A stretch of 46,025 nt of DNA. Source: JAULUH01 sp032111745 (GTDB taxonomy: Bacteria; Chloroflexota; Anaerolineae; JAAEKA01). The stretch lies in assembly GCA_032111745.1 (NCBI GenBank), contig JAULUH010000285.1, positions 1 to 46,025 on the forward strand, read 5' to 3'. How positions within the stretch are numbered: position 1 is the stretch's first letter; each line of letters opens with the position of its first letter. Under the pieces are notes generated by a model that saw only the letters and a list, made by a program, of their open reading frames with translations, made no database searches and was not told where the DNA came from. Positions 30,636-38,805 of this stretch are shown here, piece by piece. The translations under genes were made by a program, and so were the position numbers.

Positions 30636-32945
30636 ATGCAGGCGTCCGCGCCGCCATCGCCCCAACGCTTCGTGTTGCCCGGCACGTGGACCAGCGCTAT
30701 GCTGATGGTGATCATGCTGCTGGCCCTGGTCATGTCCCTGGTGACTGCGGACTGGACCGACGGGCTGGGCCTCCTGGCCCCGGTGGTGCTGGGTGGCTTC
30801 GCCCTGGGCATGCTGGTCAGCTTCAGCCGCTGGTCTGGGCTGTGGCCAATCGTGTACAGCCTGTTGGTTGGCTCGGCCTGGGTGCTGTACTGGGTTAGCC
30901 GCGCGCCCCAGGTGCCCATAGATCTGGCCGGAGCCGACCGGGTGGGCTACGTGCTCCAGAGCTTCGTGGAGTGGTTTGCCAGGCTGTTTGGCGATACGCC
31001 CGCGCGTAGCAACCTCATCTTTCTGCTCCAGCTGAGCTTCCTCCTGTGGTGGCTGGCCTACCTGGCCGCCTGGGCCGTCTTCTGCGATGGGCGGCCCTGG
31101 CGGGCCATCATCCCCATCGGCCTGATTCTCACCGTGAACATGTACTACGGGCCGAGTGATCTGAAGATCTATTTTGTGATCTTCGTCATCTGTGCCTTGC
31201 TGTTGGCTGTGCGGACCTACCTGGCCGAACAGGAGCTGCTGTGGCGCCAGCTGCGGGTACGTTATGCAGAGGGGATTCAGGTCGATTTCCTGCGCGACGG
31301 CCTCATCTTTGCGGTAGTGGTCGTCGCCCTGGCGACCTTGTTACCTACCGTCGCGGACAGCGAGAACCTGGCCCATGACCTGGGACGCCTCGGCGAGTCC
31401 TGGCAACGGGTGGAGAAGGAATGGGGCCGGCTCTTTGGCTCTCTCAACTACCAGGCTGCGGTGGGGGGGCGTCCAGCCTTTGGCAATTCCCTCACCCTCG
31501 GCGGTCCTCGCAACCTGGGCGACACGGTGATCATGGACGTGAAAAGCCCTTCCGGCCGCTACTGGCGGGCCGTGGCCTATGACACCTACACCGGCCGGCG
31601 TTGGCTCAGCACCTCTAACCTGTCCCAGCCTGTGGACTTCGGCACCCATGTCCGTACGCCCGAGTTCCAGGCGCGTGAGGAGGTGACCCAGACCATTACC
31701 ACCTATTACCCTGCCGGAGGCGTGATCTTTGCTGCCCCCCAGCCGGTGCGGGTGAGCCTGGGCGCTACCGCTGACCTGGAGGTGGTCGAGGAGAGCGGCG
31801 GCGACAGCCCGCCCGTGGCCGAGATCACTATGCTGCGGCGTCGCGGCCCTGATCTGCGAGACGGCCAGTCCTACCTGGTGGTATCGGAGCTGTCTACGGC
31901 CAACGTCGAGGACCTGCAGGAGGCGGGCACCGACTATCCCCAGTGGGTGCGGCGGACCTACCTCGAGGTGCCGCCGACGGTGCCCGACCGCGTGCGCGAG
32001 TTGGCCCAGCAGGTCACGGCCGGGGCCACGAACCCCTTTGACCAGGCTGCAGCCCTGGAGTCCTTCCTGCGAACCTACAGGTACGATGACCAGATCGAAG
32101 CCCCGCCACCGGGTGTGGATGGCGTCGATTACTTCCTGTTTGAGTCCCAGGCCGGCTACTGCGACTATTACGCCAGCGCCTTCGCGGTGATGGCCCGCAG
32201 CCTCGGCATTCCGGCCCGGGTATCGGCCGGCTATGCCCAGGGCACATATGACGCCGACGTGGGCGCCTATCGCGTCCTGGAAAGCAACGGCCACTCCTGG
32301 CCCGAGGCGTATTTCCCCGGCTACGGGTGGATCGAATTCGAGCCTACAGCCAGCGAGCTAACCATCACCCGGCCCCGCCGCGACGCCGAGCAGGACCAGC
32401 TGGGCCCCTTACCGACCAACGTGCCGAGCTCTCTGGACGACCCTGAGCGCTTCGGTCGCGAGCCCGACCTGGATGAGGGCCTCGGCGAGGGAGCCGTTAG
32501 CTCCGCCGAAACGCGCGGCTGGTGGCTCGGCATCGCCGCCATGCTGGCGGTAGTAGGCGCGGCCGCGTTCTACCTCCTGCGGCCTTCGGCCCAGCGCAGG
32601 CGGCAGCTACGGCCGGATCCCCAGATGGTGGACCGGCTCTACGGCCGGCTCTTGCAGTGGGCCGGAAGGCTACGGCTGCCGCTGCTGGCGAGCCAGACGC
32701 CGACCGAGCACGCCGCAGTGCTGTCGCGGGCGGTGCCCGAAGGGCAACAGGCTTTCTCCGCCATCACCGACCTCTATGTCCAGGAGCAGTACAGCCCCCG
32801 CGGGCCGGATGAGCGCCTGGCCCAGCAGGTAGTGGTGGAATGGACCGGGCTGGAGCCGGTGCTAAGGCGCTACTGGCTCAAGGCGCGCCTGGGGCCATTG
32901 GGCCGATTGGTGGGGCCGCGGCCGGCGGAGGGGAGCGAGGAGTAA
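30636..32945 (+). CDS. TgpA-like membrane transglutaminase
   Basis: The 769-residue protein has six N-terminal membrane helices (first 235 residues), an external transglutaminase-like domain, another membrane helix near residue 630 (WWLGIAAMLAVVGAAAFYLL) and a cytoplasmic C-terminal domain. Catalytic residues visible are Cys509 (QAGYCDYYASAF) and His553 (NGHSWPEAY); the third residue, usually Asp in a DPT motif, is Glu569 (IEFEPT). The layout matches the DUF3488/TgpA family, whose members are thought to act on the cell envelope. ATG 30636 has AAAGGA upstream. The gene is separated from its convergent neighbour by repeat-rich DNA. Confidence 0.88.
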   Translation: MQASAPPSPQRFVLPGTWTSAMLMVIMLLALVMSLVTADWTDGLGLLAPVVLGGFALGMLVSFSRWSGLWPIVYSLLVGSAWVLYWVSRAPQVPIDLAGADRVGYVLQSFVEWFARLFGDTPARSNLIFLLQLSFLLWWLAYLAAWAVFCDGRPWRAIIPIGLILTVNMYYGPSDLKIYFVIFVICALLLAVRTYLAEQELLWRQLRVRYAEGIQVDFLRDGLIFAVVVVALATLLPTVADSENLAHDLGRLGESWQRVEKEWGRLFGSLNYQAAVGGRPAFGNSLTLGGPRNLGDTVIMDVKSPSGRYWRAVAYDTYTGRRWLSTSNLSQPVDFGTHVRTPEFQAREEVTQTITTYYPAGGVIFAAPQPVRVSLGATADLEVVEESGGDSPPVAEITMLRRRGPDLRDGQSYLVVSELSTANVEDLQEAGTDYPQWVRRTYLEVPPTVPDRVRELAQQVTAGATNPFDQAAALESFLRTYRYDDQIEAPPPGVDGVDYFLFESQAGYCDYYASAFAVMARSLGIPARVSAGYAQGTYDADVGAYRVLESNGHSWPEAYFPGYGWIEFEPTASELTITRPRRDAEQDQLGPLPTNVPSSLDDPERFGREPDLDEGLGEGAVSSAETRGWWLGIAAMLAVVGAAAFYLLRPSAQRRRQLRPDPQMVDRLYGRLLQWAGRLRLPLLASQTPTEHAAVLSRAVPEGQQAFSAITDLYVQEQYSPRGPDERLAQQVVVEWTGLEPVLRRYWLKARLGPLGRLVGPRPAEGSEE

Positions 32946-32985
32946 TCCAGCGACCAGGATCGCGGGAGGAAGTCGTCCGCAGTTC

Positions 32986-33069
32986 GGAGTCGGGCTTTGG
33001 CCGGATGCTCAGCGCAGGCCTGCCTAAAGCCTCGACTCCGTTCCCCGGAGCGGCTGAAGCCTAGACTCT
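32986..33069. repeat. Dispersed inverted repeat, family A (copy 3, three arms)
   Basis: Arms at 32986-33005 and 33022-33039 form an imperfect inverted repeat, and a third arm lies at 33051-33069 (CGGCTGAAGCCTAGACTCT). They are more divergent than copies 1 and 2. The element fills the gap between two converging genes. Confidence 0.75.
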
Positions 33070-33081
33070 GTTCGTTTTGGC

Positions 33082-34386
33082 TTAGTGGGGCTGCGCTGCC
33101 AGAGGGCCCTCGGAGATGAGCTCTCCCAGCTCCGCGACCTCGTGCTCGCTCTGCGGGCCTACCACGGCCAGGCGGGCACCTTCGGGCCGGACCAGGCGCT
33201 GCGCTACTCGATGGAGGTCCTCGGCGGTCACGGCGTCGATGCGCTCGATGACCTCCTCGGCGGTCTGGATGCGTTCCCGCATTGCCGCCTGGCGACCGAA
33301 CCAACTGGCAACTGCCAGCGTGTCCTCAAGTCCCAAGAGCAGCCGGCCCTTAGCGTACTCACGGGCGATGTGCAGCGACTCAGCATCTACAGGCTCGTCC
33401 CGCAGCCGCGCCAGCTCTCCCAACACCGCCCCCAGCGCCAGCCGGGTCTGGTCCGGATCCACCGCGGCATAGACGCCGATCACGCCGGCGTCACCCAGCA
33501 TACTGGTGTAGGAATCCACGGCATAGGCCAGGCCCAGCCGCTCCCGGATCTCAAGGAACAGCCGCGAGCTCATGCCCTCACCCAGGATCACGTTCAGGAT
33601 GCCCAGGGCATAGCGATCCTCGTCCTGGCGCGGCAGGCCGGGCAGGTGCAGGATGAAGTGCGCCTGCTCGATGGGGCGCTGGACGCCAGTCACCTGCAGC
33701 GCAGCACCGTTCTGGGGTGCGGGCTGGTAGGTCCGGGCCGGCGCGGCTTGCCAGCCGTCCAGCAGAGCCTGCGCCATCTCCACCACGTGCGCGTGTTCTA
33801 CGTCGCCCGTGACGCTGAGCACGGTGTTTTGCGGTCCAAAGTGGCTCTGGAGGAAGTCTCGCAAGCCCTCCTGGTGGAGCCCGGCCACGCTCTCGGGCGT
33901 GCCCGCTACGTCCCGGCCCAGGGGATGCCCGGGCCAGGTGATCTCCTGGATTACCAGCCCCACCAACTCCTCCGGCACATCCTGGGAGGCTGCGATCTCC
34001 TCCAGGATCACCCGCCGCTCTTTGTCAACCTCGGCGGCCTCCAGCAGGCTGTGCTGCAACATGTCTGCTAGCACATCCAGAGCTAGCGGCAGGTGGACCC
34101 TGGGCATCTTGGCCCACAGCACGGTCGACTCCTGGCCCGTGCTGGCGTTGAAGACCCCGCCATGGCCCTCCACCACCGCGGCAATGGCCTGCGGCGAGGG
34201 ACGCTGGTCCGTGCCCTTGAACAACATGTGCTCGATGAAGTGGGACGCACCCGCCTCCCCTTCCTCCTCATAGCGTGAGCCCACCGACAAATAGAACCCT
34301 ACACCCACGGAATAGGTATGGGGTAGGGCACAGGTCAGCACCCTGAGCCCATTCGCCAGCGTCGTTTCCTGGTGCCGGTGCTTCAA
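33082..34386 (-). CDS. M16-family zinc peptidase (insulinase/processing peptidase-like)
   Basis: The 434-residue protein has the inverted zinc motif HxxEH at residues 49-53 (GASHFIEHMLF) and the third ligand Glu129 in ERRVILEEI, so it looks catalytically competent. Length and organisation fit the single-chain, soluble processing-peptidase-like M16 members that cut small peptides. Translation must start at TTG 34386, because an in-frame stop lies just upstream and no ATG is near. The GGAGG used for initiation lies inside the end of the MBL-fold gene, 3 bases upstream, so the two are translationally coupled. Confidence 0.92.
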   Translation of the reverse strand: MKHRHQETTLANGLRVLTCALPHTYSVGVGFYLSVGSRYEEEGEAGASHFIEHMLFKGTDQRPSPQAIAAVVEGHGGVFNASTGQESTVLWAKMPRVHLPLALDVLADMLQHSLLEAAEVDKERRVILEEIAASQDVPEELVGLVIQEITWPGHPLGRDVAGTPESVAGLHQEGLRDFLQSHFGPQNTVLSVTGDVEHAHVVEMAQALLDGWQAAPARTYQPAPQNGAALQVTGVQRPIEQAHFILHLPGLPRQDEDRYALGILNVILGEGMSSRLFLEIRERLGLAYAVDSYTSMLGDAGVIGVYAAVDPDQTRLALGAVLGELARLRDEPVDAESLHIAREYAKGRLLLGLEDTLAVASWFGRQAAMRERIQTAEEVIERIDAVTAEDLHRVAQRLVRPEGARLAVVGPQSEHEVAELGELISEGPLAAQPH

Positions 34387-34389
34387 AGC

Positions 34390-35028
34390 CTACTTCACCT
34401 CCATCAGGATGAGCTGCGTTTCCTCAGGCAGCTGGTCGCGGCTTACCTTGACCATGCCGACCGGCTCCGGGGCCGGGAAGCCCATCTCCTTGAGAAATCG
34501 CTCCACCGGATCCAGATGCTGATGCGTCTCCTCCATGCGATAGTGCATCGGGACAACCAGGCTCGGCTCCAGAAAGCTGATTACCTCGGCAGCCTTCGGT
34601 GCGTCCAGGGTGTTGCGGCCACCCACCGGCACCAGCAGGACGTCGATCTTGGGCAGGGCCTCGACCTGGGTTTCGGAGAGCATGTGCCCCAGGTCGCCGA
34701 GGTGACACACGGTGGCGTCTGGGAATTCGAAGGTGAAGACGGTATTGGGCTCGTTCTCCGGCCCCTTGCCACCGTGATAGGTGGGAATGCCGGTGATGAA
34801 TATCCCCGAGAGCTCGTATTCGCCCGGCCCGCGGATTACCGTGCGCCATTCCTTCACGGCATCCACGGCGTTGTGCCCGGGCGCATCGTGGCTGACGGTT
34901 ACCACGTCCGCGCGCAGCCGGGGTAGCGTCAGGCCCACGCTCTTGTCGTAGGGATCGCACACCACGGTGAGGTCCCGATCCTTGAGCCGAAAACAGGCAT
35001 GTCCATACCAGGTGATTTCTACGGGCAT
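34390..35028 (-). CDS. MBL-fold protein with a degenerate metal motif
   Basis: The 212-residue protein has the Lactamase_B_3 (UlaG/UPF0173-like) layout: WYGHACFRL at the N terminus, VCDPYD, and the blocks HLGDLGH, LLVPVGGRNTLDA and VVPMHYR. The metal motif HxHxDH is replaced by SHDAPGHN, so the second His is Ala and the Asp is Gly. Other ligands (His in LGDLGH and PMHYR) remain. It may bind one metal or none and its reaction is uncertain. ATG 35028 follows GGAGG. It is coupled to the downstream peptidase gene; a functional link is possible but unproven. Confidence 0.85.
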   Translation of the reverse strand: MPVEITWYGHACFRLKDRDLTVVCDPYDKSVGLTLPRLRADVVTVSHDAPGHNAVDAVKEWRTVIRGPGEYELSGIFITGIPTYHGGKGPENEPNTVFTFEFPDATVCHLGDLGHMLSETQVEALPKIDVLLVPVGGRNTLDAPKAAEVISFLEPSLVVPMHYRMEETHQHLDPVERFLKEMGFPAPEPVGMVKVSRDQLPEETQLILMEVK

Positions 35029-35108
35029 TGTGCCTCCAACAAGATTTTCCTCAACGTGAAGACGGCCCCGTGCGCTCCTTTGCGGCCACCGGCCATCCCC
35101 ACACCCTG

Positions 35109-35114
35109 ATTATA
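35109..35114 (-). promoter_or_regulatory. -10 box for the MBL-fold/peptidase operon
   Basis: A perfect minus-strand TATAAT with only a weak -35 candidate (TTCCGA). The start would be near 35102, giving a leader of about 74 bases. Confidence 0.55.
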
Positions 35115-35167
35115 CCCGAGCCGGCGCCAATTCGGAAGGGCTTCAGCCAGGCCCTGGTGGCGCTCTC

Positions 35168-36193
35168 TTAGGCGCGGCGGGTATCCGCCTCTAGCTCAGC
35201 GCCATAGGCGAAGATGGCTGGCAGCCCTCCCGTGTGCCAGAATACCACGTCCTCTTCCCCACCCACTACGCCGCGCCGGAGGAGGTCCACCAGGCCGGCC
35301 AGCGCGCGGCCGGTGTAGACTGGATCCACCAGCAGCCCCTCGCTGCGGGCCGCCAACGCAATGGCCTCCCGTTCCGGCTCGCCGACAATCCCGTAGCCGG
35401 CACCGAGGTAGCCGTCGTGGACGATGAAATCCTCCGCGATGAAGTCTATGTCCAGGCTGGCGTGGCGTGCCGTGGCCCGGGCCAGGGCCGCCAGCTGTGG
35501 GCGAAACGTTTCAGCCCTCTGATCGATGCTGATGCCGTGGATCAGGCCGGTGTAGCCCAGGGCGCGGGCTCCTACCACCAGCCCGGCCTGCGTGCCGCCG
35601 CTGCTGGTGGCGATGACCAGGTGGCCGGCCACGCGGCCAGCAGCCTCCAGCTGCTCCAGAAGCTCGGCCAGGGCCACGGCATAGCCCCAGGCTCCCACGG
35701 CGTTCGACCCGCCATAGGGAATGATGTAGGGGCGGTGGCCCGCTGCCACCTCCTTCTCGGCTACCTCGGCCATCACTTCGGTACGATCCCTTTCCCCAGC
35801 CCAGATCAGCCCGGCACCCAACAGCCGGTCCAGCAGGAGATTGCCTCCGGCCAGCATCGGCGCGCGGCCGCCGAGGACCAGCACTGCGGCCAGCCCGGCT
35901 CTTGCCGCCGCGGCCGCAGTCTGCCGGCAGTGGTTGGACTGCGGCGCGCCGGCTGTCACCAGGGTGTCAGCTCCCTGGTGGAGGGCATCGGCCACCAGGT
36001 ATTCCAACTTGCGCGTCTTGTTGCCCCCGCCGGCGAGACCGGTCTGGTCATCGCGCTTGACCAGCAGCGGAGGCACCGCCCGGCCGGCAGTTCCCCTCTG
36101 GAGGGCATCTCGCAGGCGCGGGAGCTCCTCCAAGGGCGTCGGCAGGTGGGCCAGCGGAAAGCGCGGCAGGTCGTCACGTAAGGTCGTTAGCAT
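35168..36193 (-). CDS. D-cysteine desulfhydrase / ACC deaminase-family PLP enzyme
   Basis: The 341-residue fold-type II PLP enzyme has the cofactor-binding Lys in GGGNKTRKLEYL, the AGAPQSNHCRQTAAAAARAGL block, and the glycine-rich phosphate-binding loop ATSSGGTQAGLVVGA. It matches the family containing 1-aminocyclopropane-1-carboxylate deaminase and D-cysteine desulfhydrase; the second is more common in bacteria, but I cannot decide by eye. D-cysteine desulfhydrase releases pyruvate, sulfide and ammonia. The ATG at 36193 lies inside the end of the upstream methylase-like gene (20-base overlap), so the two are co-transcribed. Confidence 0.9.
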   Translation of the reverse strand: MLTTLRDDLPRFPLAHLPTPLEELPRLRDALQRGTAGRAVPPLLVKRDDQTGLAGGGNKTRKLEYLVADALHQGADTLVTAGAPQSNHCRQTAAAAARAGLAAVLVLGGRAPMLAGGNLLLDRLLGAGLIWAGERDRTEVMAEVAEKEVAAGHRPYIIPYGGSNAVGAWGYAVALAELLEQLEAAGRVAGHLVIATSSGGTQAGLVVGARALGYTGLIHGISIDQRAETFRPQLAALARATARHASLDIDFIAEDFIVHDGYLGAGYGIVGEPEREAIALAARSEGLLVDPVYTGRALAGLVDLLRRGVVGGEEDVVFWHTGGLPAIFAYGAELEADTRRA

Positions 36194-38621
36194 CGCCTTG
36201 GTTCTCCTCGAACAGGGCCATCTGCGCGCCCTGGAGGCTTAAGATGGGGTCAAGTCCAATACGCGCGCGGAAACCGGCCCGGGTCAGGTCGGGCAAGGCG
36301 GACAGCTGCCGCAGGTGGCGAAACTTGACGAACTCCCAACCGGTCTCGGCCAGGCGATCACGCCAGGCCGGCGTGCGCTGCAGCTTAAACGATAACAGCC
36401 CAGCCCTGCCCCCCGGCACCACGGCGTAACGCGGGCACCCGCCCAGGGCCATGGGAGACGGCTGCAGCCACGGGTGAACCAGGGCCATGGTGGACAGGAC
36501 GAAGGCATGGGCGGGCCGGCCCTCCTCGTGCCACACCAGTCCGGCCGGTGCCCATGCCTCCTGGTCGGCCGGGCCACCGCGGCTGACAGGAACCAGGCCC
36601 AGCGCGGCTGCCTGCTCGGAGCCGGCCACCCACACCTGGTAGCCCAGCCGATGGCCAAGTTCGTGGAGGCGCATCAGCATCTCCCCGCGCTCCCGCGGCC
36701 GGTGGACAGGGCTGTCCTCCGCGCGCAGGCGGATCACACCTTGCTCCTCCGTGCCATAGGACTCCAGGCAGGCTGCCATAAGCTCGGGGTCCGGGGTCTC
36801 GAAGCCGGGAAACCTGGCGTAAATCTCTGGGGCCAGCCGTTCTGCCGGCTGCCCCCCCTCTGCCAGCAGGTCTATCACGGCCAGCTCTACGCGGTCAGCC
36901 AGGGGTAGACTCTCCATGGCCACTTCCGGTGCCCATTGGGGCATAGTCCCCTGGACAGCCACGTAGCGCAGGCCCGCCGGCGGCAAATCCGGGGCCAGGG
37001 CCAGCCGCAACTGTTGGCTCAGGTAGGCCACTGGCCCGGTGGCCGGATCATCGCCGCCGGCAGGCGCCGCCAGCCATCCCTCCGCCTCCCAACGGGCTGC
37101 CACCGCGGTATGGACCAGGGACAGGGGAACCGGCTCAGCCCTCAGCTGTACCAGGTCCCCGGTGGCCTCGATGGCCAGTTGGCGCAGGCGCGCAGGCGTT
37201 GCTGGCACGCTGATCGCTGGCCGCGGCCGCTCATCCCTGGCAAAGGCCAGGCGCCATGTGGTCCACTCGTCTTGAGCCAGGAGCGGGGCCTGGGTAGACT
37301 GGGATACCAGGGTGAGCCCGGCCTGGCTGGCCGCGGCCATCAGCGCCAGAGGTCGCCGGGCAGACTGGCCGCCAAAAGCCAACACCACCGTGCCGTCGAC
37401 GCGTAGCAGGCGGCTCAAGCTGCGGAAGGCCACGGCCATGACCCGGCTGTACCACTCCCAGGTGACGTTGCGTGCCTCCAACATGGGCCGCAGGTGGTCC
37501 ACGGCCTTGCGGCCGAAAAGCCAGCCGCTCCACAAGAAGCTCAGCGCGTAGGCCATCGGGGACAGGGGTGGTGGATCGGTGAGGATCAGGGCTATGCTCT
37601 CTGCCGGCAGCTGCTGGCGCAGGACCTGGACCGGCGCACTGAGAAACAGCGTGCTGCCGCGGCCCGTCTCGGCCGTCAGCGCGGGCACATACTCTGTGCG
37701 CCGCAGCACAAGCGGCTGGCGGCTGCGCAACACGCGATGGGCATACTCGAACGCCTGCCACACGTTGTGCTCCACAAACCGGCTGGGCAGGTACAACTGT
37801 CCCGTCAAGTGGCGGGCCAGGGGCTCCTCCAGGGCCAGCGGCCGGTCGTAGATGGATATGCAACGCTGCAAGGCATGCAGGACCATGGCCAGGGCGGCCT
37901 GGCGTTCCTCCGGGTCGTCCAATCGTTGCTCACTTGCCGCCAGCAGTTCGCTAATGGCAATCAGCGCCCGTGGGCTATAAAGCTCCAAGAGGCGGCGGGC
38001 ATCGCCCGTCAAGGGATCCCCCGGCGCCACCAGCCGGCTGAGGAGTCCCCAGTAGGCCGCGCCACGCATCTCCAGGCCGGCGGCCAGGTCGCCGTCGGCC
38101 ATGTCGACCCGTGCCTGGCCGGTGCTCTGACAATGGGGGCAGGCGTAGCCCTTCTCCACGGGCTCGCCGGCGACCTGGTCCCACACGAAGTAGGCGGCCT
38201 GCAGGGGCCGCGCGCACTCGGGACAGAAGGTCTCGTATAGTGACTGAATATACTCGGCCAGGGTCCGGCCCCGTCGCGGTGCATCGGCTACGGCGCTGAA
38301 CGCCGTATCGAGCACCCCTGGGGCTGGGGGCGCCGCGGCCATACGCAAGGCCACGATGGCCGCCGGGCTGTAGTGACTCAGCACGGCCCGGCGTTGCATC
38401 GCGGCCACCGCTCCCGGGAGGGCGGCCTGCACGGCAAACGGGTCGAGCACGAGATCGCCGGCCGCGCTGTATCGGTGGAGGTAGTGCTCGGCCAGGGCAG
38501 GAGTCCACGGCCGCCCTTCCTCGATCCACAACGGGGGCTGCGCCGGCGGGCCATCGGGCAGAAAGGGGTCGGCCCCCTGCAGCAGGGACTGTCGCGTAGC
38601 GTTGCCCGGTAATGTCGCCAT
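36174..38621 (-). CDS. Degenerate DNA-methylase-like protein with zinc ribbon
   Basis: The 815-residue protein keeps the outline of N6/N4 DNA methylases: DLVLDPFAVQAALPGAVAAM where motif I usually reads DPFxGSGT, and LILTDPPPLSPMAYALSFLW where the catalytic motif should be DPPY followed by the YxxxLSxFxxxWL block. Between them is a CPEC...CPHC zinc ribbon with AYFVWDQVAGEPVEKGY, found in related large methylases. Both catalytic motifs are altered, so it is probably not an active methyltransferase. The last 200 residues (GLVWHEEGRPAHAFVLST, then a repeated Arg/Trp/Phe pattern) resemble an endonuclease-like domain without clear acidic residues. No defence genes lie nearby. ATG 38621 has GAGG upstream. 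Confidence 0.7.
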   Translation of the reverse strand: MATLPGNATRQSLLQGADPFLPDGPPAQPPLWIEEGRPWTPALAEHYLHRYSAAGDLVLDPFAVQAALPGAVAAMQRRAVLSHYSPAAIVALRMAAAPPAPGVLDTAFSAVADAPRRGRTLAEYIQSLYETFCPECARPLQAAYFVWDQVAGEPVEKGYACPHCQSTGQARVDMADGDLAAGLEMRGAAYWGLLSRLVAPGDPLTGDARRLLELYSPRALIAISELLAASEQRLDDPEERQAALAMVLHALQRCISIYDRPLALEEPLARHLTGQLYLPSRFVEHNVWQAFEYAHRVLRSRQPLVLRRTEYVPALTAETGRGSTLFLSAPVQVLRQQLPAESIALILTDPPPLSPMAYALSFLWSGWLFGRKAVDHLRPMLEARNVTWEWYSRVMAVAFRSLSRLLRVDGTVVLAFGGQSARRPLALMAAASQAGLTLVSQSTQAPLLAQDEWTTWRLAFARDERPRPAISVPATPARLRQLAIEATGDLVQLRAEPVPLSLVHTAVAARWEAEGWLAAPAGGDDPATGPVAYLSQQLRLALAPDLPPAGLRYVAVQGTMPQWAPEVAMESLPLADRVELAVIDLLAEGGQPAERLAPEIYARFPGFETPDPELMAACLESYGTEEQGVIRLRAEDSPVHRPRERGEMLMRLHELGHRLGYQVWVAGSEQAAALGLVPVSRGGPADQEAWAPAGLVWHEEGRPAHAFVLSTMALVHPWLQPSPMALGGCPRYAVVPGGRAGLLSFKLQRTPAWRDRLAETGWEFVKFRHLRQLSALPDLTRAGFRARIGLDPILSLQGAQMALFEENQGDANDLT

Positions 38622-38667
38622 AACCTCGACGGTGCCGGCCGCCGCAGGCAGCCGGTCTCATAAGGGT

Positions 38668-38689
38668 CTGTGGTAGCATGGTAACACAG
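38668..38689. promoter_or_regulatory. Imperfect dyad in the divergent promoter region
   Basis: CTGTGGTAGC...GTAACACAG (22 bases, 18 of 22 symmetrical) lies in the 184-base gap between the methylase-like gene and the epimerase gene. It resembles an operator; a CRP-type site would need a shorter centre. Nothing else in the gap stands out except the promoter below. Confidence 0.4.
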
Positions 38690-38765
38690 ATCGCAGGTTA
38701 GGCAAAGAAGATAGCCTCCACGGGCTAAACACGCTGCCAGAATAGGGACGCTCCGAACGTTATGC

Positions 38766-38771
38766 TATAAT
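38766..38771 (+). promoter_or_regulatory. -10 box of the epimerase gene
   Basis: ATGCTATAAT contains a perfect TATAAT with a TG close upstream. No good -35 box is seen. The start would be near 38778. Confidence 0.65.
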
Positions 38772-38805
38772 CGATCCACAACTCTCTCTGGCGAATGGGC
38801 ATGTT

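Noticed and set aside
36174..38621. Restriction-modification or phage-defence island
   Set aside because: The methylase-like protein has altered catalytic motifs and its neighbours are metabolic genes; no helicase, nuclease or toxin genes are nearby.
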